Positions 43,509 to 53,399 of a DNA stretch of 64,000 nucleotides are shown here, piece after piece; positions within the stretch are counted from its first letter, which is position 1; every line of letters begins with the position of its first letter. Made by a program: the position numbers and the translations under genes. The notes under the pieces are model-generated. The model worked only from the letters and a program-made list of their open reading frames with translations. It was not told where the DNA came from and searched no databases. Origin of the DNA: CBDFHF01 sp965247565 (lineage in GTDB: Bacteria > Pseudomonadota > Gammaproteobacteria > Methylococcales > Methylomonadaceae); assembly GCA_965247565.1 (NCBI GenBank), contig CBDFHF010000003.1, positions 2,604,001-2,668,000 on the forward strand, given 5' to 3'.

Positions 43509-44393
43509 CTAAGGGCCCCACACCCGCACCCAATCGACTTGCATTGGAAAGTTCCCAGACCCTAAAATAACTGGAAAATGATGATCATTACCTGCCCCAA
43601 TAGCAGGATAATCAGACACCAACACTGTTCGTACTAGTGTGTCGTTGACATAGGTTTCAATTCTATCCCCTGGTATCCACAATATTCCAAATGTATTAAA
43701 TTGTCTAAAATTAATAGATTTTCCTAGGTCAATCACTTTTCCTGTCTTTGCGCATACATAACACTTTGGCATGATAACACGTGTATTTTTACCCTTATCG
43801 TTAATCCAATAAATAATGCTCTGATTATACGCTGTAGGAGGATGCCAATCAGGATTCCATTCCAGAAAATCTATCTCTAAATATTTGTACCGACTTTTTT
43901 TCTTTATATTAAAAGTTCCAAAAAGATGCTCAGCAGACATTGTCCAGAATGCAGGAAATCCCGAATCTTTAGGTATTTTATAGTAATTAGCTGGATCAAA
44001 GGCTATTGAGGCCTCAAAGTACGCTGGACCACTATTAGCAAAGCCCACCCATCCCCCCTTTTTGGCAGTAGCACTTACAATATCGAATTGTGCTTTATTC
44101 ACAGGGTTTTTAATAGTGAGTACGCCGTCTTTTAGCGATAATGAACCTACCCCTGTGGTAGGCCACCCAAATGGCCTTTTTAAATAAAAATTAAATCCGT
44201 CTTTATGGGTGTTTTTTAAATCAACTGCGTGTAAATCATTAAATTCTTCTTGAAAGACAATGTTTGATAAGTTGGCAATCCTTGCTCCCAGTGGATGCGC
44301 CGTCTCTGCGTTTACTTGTGCACCTGAAAGCGCACAAATAATCATACATAATTTAGTCACGTAGTTTATATTCAACATTTGCTTCATATCCAA
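43509..44393 (-). CDS. Secreted GH16-family glycoside hydrolase
   Basis: This 294-residue protein has a signal peptide (cleavage after QVNA near residue 29) and a beta-jelly-roll with the GH16 catalytic motif ExDxxE in YKYLEIDFLEWNP, giving the nucleophile and acid/base. FPAFWTMSAEHLFG and the C-terminal DWVRVWGP are also typical. GH16 enzymes cleave beta-1,3/1,4-glucans or galactans. Set between a flippase and a ligase gene, it probably trims or releases the polymer made by this cluster, in the way ExsH and PslG-like enzymes do. The exact linkage is unknown. Confidence 0.88.
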   Translation of the reverse strand: MDMKQMLNINYVTKLCMIICALSGAQVNAETAHPLGARIANLSNIVFQEEFNDLHAVDLKNTHKDGFNFYLKRPFGWPTTGVGSLSLKDGVLTIKNPVNKAQFDIVSATAKKGGWVGFANSGPAYFEASIAFDPANYYKIPKDSGFPAFWTMSAEHLFGTFNIKKKSRYKYLEIDFLEWNPDWHPPTAYNQSIIYWINDKGKNTRVIMPKCYVCAKTGKVIDLGKSINFRQFNTFGILWIPGDRIETYVNDTLVRTVLVSDYPAIGAGNDHHFPVILGSGNFPMQVDWVRVWGP

Positions 44394-44727
44394 ATTATTT
44401 ACGTACAGAAACCATTAAAAAGCCATTGACAAATAATTAAAAGCACTGCTTGAATTGCTTTAACTTGTCAATTCCTCCGCTAAAAAATTGTTTAATTATG
44501 CATAAATTGGCCAGTCACTTGCATTAACATCACATGCATAAACGTCTACCGATCATATCAATACATCACCAGAAGCCCCGCTAATCCTGTCAATTTATTG
44601 CTAATCGAAAATTTTTGGCAAAACTGGACAGTTAAAAATCACAATCAAAATACCATACTGACACAAATCTACCTGACCAACTCAGCGAGGCTACTTGCTA
44701 ATAGTGTAGTATTTTCGTTTCCATTCT
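44394..44727. other. Intergenic region between the GH16 and ligase genes
   Basis: This AT-rich gap of 334 bp within the minus-strand cluster probably contains a promoter for the hydrolase gene. I found no convincing promoter pair, terminator or RNA gene. Confidence 0.35.
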
Positions 44728-45948
44728 TCAGGCACTTTTTAGCTTCTTGGGGATATGCCGATGTGATATTTCGATCATCAACACCAATAATAAAAGCATG
44801 CCAGTCATATTAATATTAAATGTCCTAGGAAAAGTCATTATTGTTACTGCATAACTAATTAGGTACCCAACGTTATTCCAACGATTTTCTTTTATTGCAG
44901 ATCGTATAGACGTGTAAAAAAGATAAACCATACCCATGAAGGCGAAAATTCCACTTTCAGCCAAGGTTAATAAAAAACCATTGTGAACAAAAGAATAATC
45001 TCCAAATCCTTTTCCAAAAGCTGGTGACTTAAGAAACCCCTTCCATGCTATCTCATAACCTTCTGTTCGACCTGTTAATCCTGAATTGAGACCACGATAT
45101 TTGTCGTTGCTACGCATGACATCGTTTATTAGATAATCCGTCATTTTTTCTAGCAAGCTTACTTCGGAAACAATGTTCCATATTATAAGCATGATGAAAC
45201 CCAAAAACAGCAACGTTACTAAACGTAAGATGTTCATTTTGGATAGTGGATAAAACCAGCCACTGGCAAAGAATAGAGCAGGTAAGAATGCTATTATGGA
45301 TCCCCTGGATTGAACAGATATCATAAAATAAAGGGATAAAGCTAGTGCCACAAATCGTATTAAAGCACTTTTCCATGCCAACGCGCACCATGCAAGCCCC
45401 AGTGACATCATTCCCCACCAATTAGGCTGTATGCCAAGAGGTTGCCAGCGTCCCCAGGTATATGCATTGGCATGACGTTGTGTTAAAGCAATATGAATAA
45501 ATATTGGGAATAGAAAAAAAGTTAGTTGCCGCATCACACGATAAGGAATTTCATGCTCTGGACGGCTTCCAAATAGTGACGCCAGAAAGAAGGCAAAAAA
45601 TATATTCAACAACAATATAATTTTTCGAAAAAAATCTGTATTTGTGTCGATGCCAAAAATATATGAAAAGAGCAACGGGACAAGATATAGAAGTGCAATT
45701 CTATAAGTTTTTAGTGCAATATTGATACTTGCCAAACCACTAGCAAGGCAGTATATGGCGGGGACAATAAGCGCTAAAAAACTAAACTCATTTGCGATTT
45801 CTGACCGATAGTGTATGAAAGAAAAAAAAGTTCCTGCAAGACAGAAAGATATTAAAAAGACTGCGCGTGATAAGCTTTTTTGATAATTTGCTGAATTACC
45901 AGTACTATTTTCATCACTTTTGTAAGTTATAGCCATATTCTTTATCAT
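44728..45948 (-). CDS. O-antigen ligase/polymerase family membrane protein (second)
   Basis: This 406-residue protein has about ten to twelve membrane helices. The Wzy_C signature SVQSRGSIIAFLPALFF precedes a periplasmic loop containing GLTGRTEGYEIAWKGFLKSP and SFVHNGFLLTLAESGIFAFM, with the conserved His. It would polymerise or ligate the glycan exported by the neighbouring flippase. It differs clearly from the exosortase-type ligase at 522-1826. The start may be the ATG four codons downstream of 45948. Confidence 0.85.
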   Translation of the reverse strand: MIKNMAITYKSDENSTGNSANYQKSLSRAVFLISFCLAGTFFSFIHYRSEIANEFSFLALIVPAIYCLASGLASINIALKTYRIALLYLVPLLFSYIFGIDTNTDFFRKIILLLNIFFAFFLASLFGSRPEHEIPYRVMRQLTFFLFPIFIHIALTQRHANAYTWGRWQPLGIQPNWWGMMSLGLAWCALAWKSALIRFVALALSLYFMISVQSRGSIIAFLPALFFASGWFYPLSKMNILRLVTLLFLGFIMLIIWNIVSEVSLLEKMTDYLINDVMRSNDKYRGLNSGLTGRTEGYEIAWKGFLKSPAFGKGFGDYSFVHNGFLLTLAESGIFAFMGMVYLFYTSIRSAIKENRWNNVGYLISYAVTIMTFPRTFNINMTGMLLLLVLMIEISHRHIPKKLKSA

Positions 45949-46043
45949 TCTTGAAATCTTTTCAAAACATTCATTAGGTCAATATTTTTATATTGAAAAA
46001 CATTATCTTTAGTAGCCAATCGTTTCATGTACTAATCGCCTCA

Positions 46044-46280
46044 TTAGTTTTCGAACTTGCGCCTATATGTACTTTTCCTCATATAAGGTATCGGGAAATC
46101 GAGACAAGCTTTTTTCTCCAGTTCTATTTTTTGCTGGATAGACAGTATGACCGAAAGAATGAGGGTTTCCATATCAAGTTTGCTTTTAACTGGATGGCTA
46201 CCTACTTCAGCCTTAGCATGATTCCAAACCTGTTCATCTGGATTAATCCTAAGTGGCTCACCTGCCGACAGATGGAGCAT
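46044..46280 (-). pseudogene. IS630-type transposase C-terminal fragment
   Basis: The segment RINPDEQVWNHAKAEVG matches the region following the third catalytic residue (LNPDEQVW) in IS630 transposases. The preceding sequence no longer reads as the catalytic core, so this is a degraded end. It would belong to a third IS630 lineage in the window, distinct from the two at 22.8-25.3 kb. Confidence 0.6.
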
Positions 46281-46539
46281 TTCGACAAAATTACCGCACG
46301 TTCTTTTTGTAGGTGGGCAGTCTGACTTTCCGAGAAGTAAAATACGTTTTGGGAGATTGCGCTTTATGCAAGCTTGGCTTCGTAGGTTAATTATATTGCC
46401 AGAACCGGATTGTTAAATCCACAAGGGATTGACGCAAGTCCCAAAAAAACTAATTTATGATTACGCATGGTCGATCAAGGTACTCCCCATTGTTAAGACC
46501 AAAATCTCAAGAAATTAAGATAACGGCTGGTTGATAAAG

Positions 46540-47148
46540 CTATGTCATTCGTTGCCTATCCTGCCCTCCCGCAAAATACACGGAAGCAGGAGTCCTATAG
46601 CCCAAGGACTGGTGCAGGCGACGGTGGATGTAGAACTGAAGGTAGTCTCGCAAACCTGTTCTTGTCTCTTGTACCGTCTGTATATCCTGCAAATAAACAT
46701 GTTCATATCTGACTGTCCGCCACAGCCGTTCAATAATGATATTCCCCAATGCCCGCCCACGCCCATCTATGCTGACACGGATACCCTTGCCCAGCAGCGG
46801 CCCGGTGAAACGGGGTGTCGTTAACTGTGTGCCTTGGCTAGTGTTGAAAATTTCACATTAACCACCACCCAATAACTCACCGACCGCTTCAATGCAAAAA
46901 TTCGCTTCCAGTGTGGTGCTGATCGCCCAGCCCAACACATAACGGCTGTACCAGTCTATCACTGCTATCAGGTACATAAAACCGTGTGTCAAGCGGATGT
47001 AGGTGATGTCAGTACTCCACACTTGGTCACAGCGGCCAATCACCAGACCCCGCAGCAGGTAAGGAAGCGGGCATATTCTGGTTTCGGTTTTCTGGTGTCT
47101 GGTCTCCAGCCCCATCGTGCGTAAACTGACATGTAACCACACCGCCAA
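46540..47148 (-). pseudogene. IS3-family OrfB transposase with in-frame stop and lost catalytic Asp
   Basis: One continuous frame carries DQVWSTDITYIRL (first catalytic Asp), YVLGWAISTTLEANFCIEAV, then TAA at 46858-46860. It continues in the same frame with NTSQGTQLTTPRF, VSIDGRGRALGNIIIERLWR (catalytic Glu) and a RRLHQSLGYRTP tail. The second Asp of the usual NTDQG motif is Ser, so the copy is inactive even apart from the stop. The N-terminal part and OrfA are missing. Confidence 0.82.
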
Positions 47149-47380
47149 CCCGTAAGGCGGCTTGATTAAGCCGAGAGTTAAGCTTGCCTAAAATAAGGGG
47201 TTAATCAACGCCGAACAGGTATTATTAATCTCATACCAGCTATTTTCAGCTAAAGCTATTTCAAACGCGACGCTTCCTGCTTTCTCTCGCGGTGACGACT
47301 TTAAAACTGTTACCTAAGCCCCAAAAATCCAAAAAGATATTTTCTTATAGATAGCCAACATCTCGGCTAAGGTCGGGCTT

Positions 47381-47443
47381 GTCCAACAAACGGCTCAGAT
47401 TGCCGTTCGCTTCGCGAAGACAATCTAACCTTACTCGTTATGC
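47381..47443 (-). repeat. attC-like/palindromic repeat, diverged relative of 22511-22576
   Basis: On the minus strand the element runs from GCATAAC to GTTGGAC and shares GAxTAAGGTTAGATTGT and a central GCGAAC with the 22.5-kb palindrome. The stem TTAGATTG/CAATCTGA pairs, but the outer boxes pair only partly. It starts 2 bases downstream of the phosphohexomutase stop codon, which is where attC sites lie in gene cassettes. Confidence 0.5.
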
Positions 47444-47445
47444 AC

Positions 47446-49203
47446 TTACGATACAGATTCACCAACCATTTCAATTCCCTTAGCCTCAAGTACTAAGCAA
47501 TGTAAAACCCCACCAGGTTCACCAACAGCTAGTTCTGCAATGGTGTCAGCTCTCACCTGAGAATCCGCAACCGCGTAGATGCGCAGCTCATCAGCGTTGC
47601 CTGATGGGCGTAGATGGGCAACATCGTCATTATTAAAATAAATTCGTATCCCATCGACGTAATTGATACGCTCAATCGCTCCAAATTCAAGTTCAGTGCT
47701 AAAAAAGCGGGACAATTCCTGACGAATCGCCACTAAAGCTTTTTGTTGCGCATAATCAGCCGCTAGTTGTTGGTCATTTTCATCCAACAGAGTAACACTC
47801 TCGTCTTTAAAAATCACTGTGTGGATGGTTTCCGTTACTGGCGAAAAGTGTTTGATCATTGCCATTCCCAAAGTTCTAGGTATATGCTTGATAAGTGCGG
47901 CGCGGCTATAGCGATTGGGTAAACGTGCAAAAATGTCGGTTAATGGTGAGCCATCGCGGTTAGCAATAAACAAAACTGCCAAGATAGGTAATACAGCATC
48001 TCTTGTAGGCAGTGCGGTTAAGGTTCGCCCACGCCAGTTAATATTGGACCCGGTCAAAAAGCCGCCATTCGCTTCCCAGCCGCAAACCACCTTTTTTCCT
48101 TTAGCTAATGCTTTTTGCATGCCGGCGATGACGAAAGGCGAGCCTATGCGTGTTTTAGGTTCAAGAATGCTTTGAAGTGTGCTGCGATCAATGCCATCAT
48201 TGGCGCTGATAGGCACGACGACAGCGTCGGCACCTAATAGCTCTGCTGTCAGCATGCCTACTAGATCGCCACCGAAAAATCGAACTTTACCCGCATAAAC
48301 GCCTAAAATTAAAGGACGGTCACTGTCGCCATCTGTGGAAATTACAGCATCAAAGTTCCCGTGCTGGGCTGAGGCTGTATCGTATAAGTTTTGGATGATG
48401 GACAGTTGTTCGTCATCCATGTTTTCGGTATCGATAGGTATAAACGTGTTACTTCGGCCGGTCACTACAGCTTCGGCGCCTAATGATCGGACAATTTCGA
48501 CCAGTAAATCGCGTCCCACTGCGGAATGCTGGTAGATTAAAACTTTCATGCCTTTTAGGGCGTCTGTTTGGAAAAAGTCAACATACCTTTCCAAATAAGC
48601 TGTTGAAGCCGAGTTATGTTCAATAGACAACACTCCAGAGCCTGATTTTAGAAGCCCCTCTTCGTTAAAGAGTGAATCGCTAAATTCTTGTTCATAAAAC
48701 CGTTCCCTAACTTCTTTTACTTTTTCATTGATGGGTTGTTCATGGATTTTGAGCAATTCGCCTTGCGATGTGTTGGTTTTATATCCGTTGCGGTCGAACG
48801 GGATATGGCTGCCGGTGACCATAATACTCCCTTTTCCTCGAGCTAAAGCAAAGCAGGTTAGGGCGGGAGTGGGGATTTGGCCTAAATTCACCGGGGTCAT
48901 GCCAGAATATCGGATGGCCTGCTCGATGGCTTGCGCTAACTCCCCGCGACCTTTGTGTTCAGCAACAAAAGAGCTGGAGCTGGGACGCAAATCTCGGGCG
49001 TAAAAGAAATCATCTCCTTTGGTGATACCCCCTTCAGCTTTGGGTAATGACTGTAAAAATTCTAATTCGGCAACTGCATTAATAAATACTTCTAGTTGAG
49101 TTAAATCTTCAACCAATCCTCTACGACCACTAGTTCCAAATTGTAGTTCTTGAGGGTGATAGTTAAGGTTTTGTCGAAGTGTTTTAGCTTGAGATACAGT
49201 CAT
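47446..49203 (-). CDS. Phosphohexomutase (phosphomannomutase/phosphoglucomutase family)
   Basis: This 585-residue alpha-D-phosphohexomutase would interconvert hexose-6-phosphate and hexose-1-phosphate, supplying GDP-mannose or other sugar nucleotides. The phosphoserine is S132 in MVTGSHIP, the Mg site is DGDSDR at 291-296, and the sugar-specificity loop is GWEANGGF near 380. QFGTSGRRGLVEDLT opens domain I. It is about 120 residues longer than ManB/AlgC, so substrate preference is unsure. It precedes fcl and gmd in opposite genomic order but the same strand, 114 bp from fcl, which suggests a common sugar-nucleotide operon. Confidence 0.87.
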   Translation of the reverse strand: MTVSQAKTLRQNLNYHPQELQFGTSGRRGLVEDLTQLEVFINAVAELEFLQSLPKAEGGITKGDDFFYARDLRPSSSSFVAEHKGRGELAQAIEQAIRYSGMTPVNLGQIPTPALTCFALARGKGSIMVTGSHIPFDRNGYKTNTSQGELLKIHEQPINEKVKEVRERFYEQEFSDSLFNEEGLLKSGSGVLSIEHNSASTAYLERYVDFFQTDALKGMKVLIYQHSAVGRDLLVEIVRSLGAEAVVTGRSNTFIPIDTENMDDEQLSIIQNLYDTASAQHGNFDAVISTDGDSDRPLILGVYAGKVRFFGGDLVGMLTAELLGADAVVVPISANDGIDRSTLQSILEPKTRIGSPFVIAGMQKALAKGKKVVCGWEANGGFLTGSNINWRGRTLTALPTRDAVLPILAVLFIANRDGSPLTDIFARLPNRYSRAALIKHIPRTLGMAMIKHFSPVTETIHTVIFKDESVTLLDENDQQLAADYAQQKALVAIRQELSRFFSTELEFGAIERINYVDGIRIYFNNDDVAHLRPSGNADELRIYAVADSQVRADTIAELAVGEPGGVLHCLVLEAKGIEMVGESVS

Positions 49204-49317
49204 TACTAGTGGTTTTTATTGTCTTAACGTTTTAACAGCCGTAAATAAATGATTTATTTGATCTTCAACGATTCTGTTACTGAAAGGCCAATAGGCTGTT
49301 TTGGGTTTGTCAATTTT

Positions 49318-50286
49318 TTAGCTTCTAAACGCATCTTGGTTCGTAACAAACCATTTGTAGGTGTCGGCAAGCCCCTCTTTCAAACTATTGTTTGGTTGCC
49401 AACCCAATGCCTTTAGTTTTGCTACATTCATTAGCTTTCTTGGCGTTCCATCCGGTTTACTGGTATCCCAGACAATATCGCCTTTAAAATCAACGACTGT
49501 TTTGATAATTTCTGCGAGCTCCCTAATGGTAACGTCTTCGCCGGTACCGACATTTAGGTGCGATAGCATGGGTTCAGTGACTGATTGATACTGGTCTTTA
49601 CTCAATTTCATGACATGTAAGCATGCGGCCGCCATGTCATCGACATGCAGAAATTCGCGCATTGCGGTACCTGTTCCCCACAAAGTCACGTTAGCCGCAT
49701 TGTTAGCTTTAGCTTCATGAAATTTTCTGATCATAGCCGGTATGACATGACTGTTTTCCAAGTGGAAGTTGTCATTCTGACCGTACAAATTGGTTGGCAT
49801 AACCGAGCGGTAATCTACCCCATATTGGCGATTATAAGATTCGCATAACTTAATGCCAGCAATTTTAGCGATGGCATACGGTTCGTTGGTAGCTTCTAAT
49901 ACCCCGGTTAACAGGGCATTTTCGCTCATCGGTTGTGCAACTAGCTTAGGATAGATACAAGAGCTACCCAAAAATAACAGGTTCTGGCAACCGGCAGCCC
50001 AGGCTTGATGAACGACGTTGGCTTCCATCATCAAGTTTTGATAGATAAATTCCGCCGGGTATTCGTTGTTGGCATGAATGCCGCCAACTTTAGCGGCGGC
50101 TAAAATCACGTACTGAGGTTTTTCTTGTTGCATGAACTGCTGCACAGCGGCTTGGTCAGTCAAGTCCAACTCCGCGTGGCTACGCACTGTGATATTGTTA
50201 TAACCGGCGTTCGTCAACTGCTTAATGATGGCAGCTCCGACCATGCCGCGATGGCCGGCGACATAAATTTTGGTTTGTTTATCCAT
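49318..50286 (-). CDS. fcl: GDP-L-fucose synthase
   Basis: This 322-residue short-chain dehydrogenase (epimerase/reductase) converts GDP-4-keto-6-deoxymannose to GDP-L-fucose with NADPH. It shows [12 protein letters not shown] at residues 9-20, the [12 protein letters not shown] catalytic region and [13 protein letters not shown] with the catalytic Tyr/Lys. [20 protein letters not shown] is characteristic of Fcl/WcaG. It lies 2 bp downstream of gmd and is clearly in one operon. Together the pair indicates that the exopolysaccharide contains L-fucose. Confidence 0.96.
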   Translation of the reverse strand: MDKQTKIYVAGHRGMVGAAIIKQLTNAGYNNITVRSHAELDLTDQAAVQQFMQQEKPQYVILAAAKVGGIHANNEYPAEFIYQNLMMEANVVHQAWAAGCQNLLFLGSSCIYPKLVAQPMSENALLTGVLEATNEPYAIAKIAGIKLCESYNRQYGVDYRSVMPTNLYGQNDNFHLENSHVIPAMIRKFHEAKANNAANVTLWGTGTAMREFLHVDDMAAACLHVMKLSKDQYQSVTEPMLSHLNVGTGEDVTIRELAEIIKTVVDFKGDIVWDTSKPDGTPRKLMNVAKLKALGWQPNNSLKEGLADTYKWFVTNQDAFRS

Positions 50287-50288
50287 GG

Positions 50289-51410
50289 TTATTCTCTGCT
50301 AATCGATACGTTATAACCTTGGCCTTTTAATAAAGCATGTTTCTTGGCTTGTTCAAGATCATATGCGACCATTTCTTCAATCATTTCTTGCAAAGTGATT
50401 TGTGGGACCCAGCCTAGCTTTTCTTTAGCGTAAGTCGGGTCTCCTAGCAAAGTTTCAACTTCTGCAGGTCTGAAGTAGCGCGGGTCGATGGCAACAATAG
50501 TTTGCCCGACCTTCAAACCGGGGGCGTTACTGCCCTCGATGGAATCTACCACGCCTTTTTCATCGACGCCAGTACCTTGCCAGCGAATCGAAACTCCCAA
50601 TTCTCTAGCAGACATTTCAATAAATTGCCTTACAGAATATTGCACACCAGTGGCTATAACGAAATCTTCAGGTTTTTCTTGTTGTAGCATCATCCATTGC
50701 ATACGCACATAGTCCTTAGCGTGTCCCCAGTCCCTTAGAGAATCCATATTGCCCATAAACAAACACTGATCTAGCCCCATGGCGATATTACTTAAGCCCC
50801 TGGTAATTTTGCGGGTTACGAAAGTCTCTCCGCGACGAGGTGATTCATGGTTGAATAGGATCCCGTTACAGGCGTACATGCCGTAAGCTTCTCGGTAGTT
50901 GACGGTAATCCAGTATGCATAAAGTTTTGCTACTGCATAGGGTGAGCGTGGGTAGAATGGCGTGGTTTCTTTTTGCGGTATTTCTTGCACTAAGCCATAC
51001 AGCTCGGATGTAGAGGCTTGGTAAAAACGGGTTTTCTTTTCAAGTTTTAAAAATCTGACTGCTTCCAGTAAACGCAGGGTACCTAAGCCGTCAACATCGG
51101 CGGTGTATTCCGGTGATTCAAATGAAACCGCAACATGACTCATCGCGCCGAGATTGTAGACTTCATCGGGTTGGGTCTCACTTAAAATGCGCGTTAAATT
51201 GGAGCTATCCGATAAATCTCCGTAGTGTAAATGAAAAGCTGGATTAGTTGTGTGTGGATCTTGATAAATATGGTCAACCCTCTCAGTGTTAAACAGCGAA
51301 GACCGTCTCTTAATACCATGCACTTCATATCCTTTTGCTAATAAAAACTCGGCAAGATAAGACCCATCTTGACCGGTAATGCCTGTTATTAGCGCTCTCT
51401 TTTTGCTCAC
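50289..51410 (-). CDS. gmd: GDP-mannose 4,6-dehydratase
   Basis: This 373-residue enzyme makes GDP-4-keto-6-deoxy-D-mannose. Signatures are [27 protein letters not shown], the catalytic [20 protein letters not shown] and [20 protein letters not shown], and [17 protein letters not shown]. The length is typical. It heads a gmd-fcl-phosphohexomutase series on the minus strand, and the gap to fcl is 2 bp. Confidence 0.97.
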   Translation of the reverse strand: MSKKRALITGITGQDGSYLAEFLLAKGYEVHGIKRRSSLFNTERVDHIYQDPHTTNPAFHLHYGDLSDSSNLTRILSETQPDEVYNLGAMSHVAVSFESPEYTADVDGLGTLRLLEAVRFLKLEKKTRFYQASTSELYGLVQEIPQKETTPFYPRSPYAVAKLYAYWITVNYREAYGMYACNGILFNHESPRRGETFVTRKITRGLSNIAMGLDQCLFMGNMDSLRDWGHAKDYVRMQWMMLQQEKPEDFVIATGVQYSVRQFIEMSARELGVSIRWQGTGVDEKGVVDSIEGSNAPGLKVGQTIVAIDPRYFRPAEVETLLGDPTYAKEKLGWVPQITLQEMIEEMVAYDLEQAKKHALLKGQGYNVSISRE

Positions 51411-51500
51411 TTTAGCTCTCCATACGACTTAAATATTAAAGTTATGATTTGTTAGGTAAATTATTCCGGGCAATAAGTATCATGCCCAAACTAGTTCTAG

Positions 51501-52496
51501 TTAATTTGTTCCGCTATGAGGCAGTGATGGCATGTCTTCGTACATAACCACATTATTTCTGCCAGTGCTCTTAGCGTAATAAAGCGCCTTATCTGCGCGA
51601 TCCAGCAACACTGATGGTATGGATTTACTATCAACATGAGTTAAGCCAATGCTAACAGTGACTTTGCCGACAGTAGGGAAGTCGTAGTCAGCAACAGCCG
51701 ACCGAAAACGATTAAAAGTGGCTTCGGCCAGTCCCTGAGTTGCCAAATTTAAAATAACCACAAACTCCTCGCCGCCAAACCGAAATAAAAAGTCATTATA
51801 GCGAAAGTTTTTAGCCATGATTTGGCTGAAAATCAGCAGTACTTCATCGCCATACAAGTGACCAAAGTTATCATTAATCCGTTTGAAATGATCAATGTCC
51901 AGTATTGCAATCCATGAGCTTTGTTCAGAGATTTTGTCAACAACGGGATAACTGTAGTAATGTTCGCAGACTTGTGACAGCCGACTATCCAAAGATTGAC
52001 GGTTAAGCAGTCGGGTTAACGCATCGCGTTCTTTGGCATCATGTAATAACAATAGGTTACTGTAAAGCTTGCGCAGATTAGCGAGTAAACTTAACACCAT
52101 CTGATTAAAGCGTCCCTCCAAAATCACCGCCCGATCAGGGCCATTGCCATTCGATATGGAGAGAATAGCCCGGCTGTAAGCCCCGGTTGGACTTATAGTG
52201 CTGAGGCTTAAGCCTTCTCTATGTTCAGAAAAATTGAAAATACTGTTGAATGTTTCATTGCTTTCCTCGTTAAAATTCACGGGAAACCGAGTAATTAATT
52301 GTTCTTGTATGGTTCCTGCTTCACCAGTTCTCTTCTTATCGTTGTTGTGTATTTCATAAGCAATGGCTTTTTCAATGCCTGGTACGGAATGAAGAATTTC
52401 GAGGAAGCTATGGGTCAGGGCTTGAAAATCTTGTTGAGCAGTTAAGGATAAGTTCCAGGAAAAAACTTCATCTATGGTTAAATTAAAGCTCATCAT
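51501..52496 (-). CDS. Diguanylate cyclase (GGDEF domain) with intact I-site
   Basis: This 331-residue protein has an N-terminal sensory part of about 150 residues without recognisable membrane segments, then a GGDEF domain. The active site is GGEEF at 241-245 and the product-inhibition I-site RYND at 232-235 lies exactly five residues before it. DALTRLLNRQSLD marks the domain start and ILDIDHFKRINDNFGH the metal site. It should make cyclic di-GMP, which commonly controls exopolysaccharide production and pili, both encoded nearby. It is on the same strand as gmd with a 90-bp gap. Confidence 0.93.
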   Translation of the reverse strand: MMSFNLTIDEVFSWNLSLTAQQDFQALTHSFLEILHSVPGIEKAIAYEIHNNDKKRTGEAGTIQEQLITRFPVNFNEESNETFNSIFNFSEHREGLSLSTISPTGAYSRAILSISNGNGPDRAVILEGRFNQMVLSLLANLRKLYSNLLLLHDAKERDALTRLLNRQSLDSRLSQVCEHYYSYPVVDKISEQSSWIAILDIDHFKRINDNFGHLYGDEVLLIFSQIMAKNFRYNDFLFRFGGEEFVVILNLATQGLAEATFNRFRSAVADYDFPTVGKVTVSIGLTHVDSKSIPSVLLDRADKALYYAKSTGRNNVVMYEDMPSLPHSGTN

Positions 52497-52676
52497 TGGA
52501 ATTCACTTGTATCTTTTCGTTGTGGGCGATTATAACACTGACATTATCTATCTGTTTTCAATTTTCGTTGAACAATCTATCAAACAATACTGACATTGGA
52601 TGTATACGCCACAAATAATTAACCCTATATAATTGTCTTTTATTACCAATATAATTGCGAAATTTTGAAGATAAGC

Positions 52677-53399
52677 ATGAAAAAACTATTCAATAAAAGC
52701 TTTGTTACTAATCTCATTTCTGTTGTTATTATCGCTACAGGTTACATTTGTCCGGTTCAGCAAAATCTCGTTAAATCAATTGGTTATTTTGCATTGTCCG
52801 GGGCGATTACCAATTGGCTAGCTATTTACATGTTGTTTGAGAAGGTGCCCTTTTTATATGGATCGGGTGTCATCCCTAATCGGTTTGAAGAATTTAAGCT
52901 GTCCATTAAACAATTGATGATGCAGCAGTTTTTTACGGCGGCCAATATTGAGCAATTTATTGAAACAGAGGAACAACAAGGCGGACAGATATTAAACTTA
53001 CAGCCGATATTGAATGCACTGGATTATGACAAGATTTATCAAAATCTTGTGGCATCGATTATGAGTTCTTCATTTGGTGGCATGCTTATGATGATGGGCG
53101 GAGAAGAGGCATTGGCACCGTTAAAAGAACCCTTTACTGAAAAAATAAAAGTCACTCTCAGTGAAATGGTGGATTCGGATCGGTTTAAAACTGCGTTAAA
53201 ACAGGGGCTAGATGCTCATAAAATTGGTGGTGATATTGTCGGTAAAATTGAAACTGTTATCGACAAACGCTTGAGCGAATTAACGCCGCAATTGGTTAAA
53301 GAGATGGTGCAAGCTATTATTCGTGAGCATTTAGGCTGGTTAGTGGTCTGGGGCGGTATTTTTGGTGGTTTAATGGGCGCTCTATTTGTGTTTGCCTGA
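52677..53399 (+). CDS. DUF445 family membrane protein
   Basis: This 240-residue protein has an N-terminal pair of hydrophobic helices (SVVIIATGYICPVQ, SGAITNWLAIYMLFEKVPFL) and a C-terminal hydrophobic hairpin (WLVVWGGIFGGLMGALFVFA). GAITNWLAIYMLFE is the DUF445 signature. The function is unknown. The ATG at 52677 is chosen over a TTG at 52665. The stop overlaps the start of the hydrolase gene (TGATG), so the two are coupled. Confidence 0.85.
   Translation: MKKLFNKSFVTNLISVVIIATGYICPVQQNLVKSIGYFALSGAITNWLAIYMLFEKVPFLYGSGVIPNRFEEFKLSIKQLMMQQFFTAANIEQFIETEEQQGGQILNLQPILNALDYDKIYQNLVASIMSSSFGGMLMMMGGEEALAPLKEPFTEKIKVTLSEMVDSDRFKTALKQGLDAHKIGGDIVGKIETVIDKRLSELTPQLVKEMVQAIIREHLGWLVVWGGIFGGLMGALFVFA

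Noticed and set aside
47381..47443. A genuine integron cassette array
   Set aside because: There is no integrase, no series of cassettes and the outer boxes pair poorly; the similarity is reported as a repeat only.
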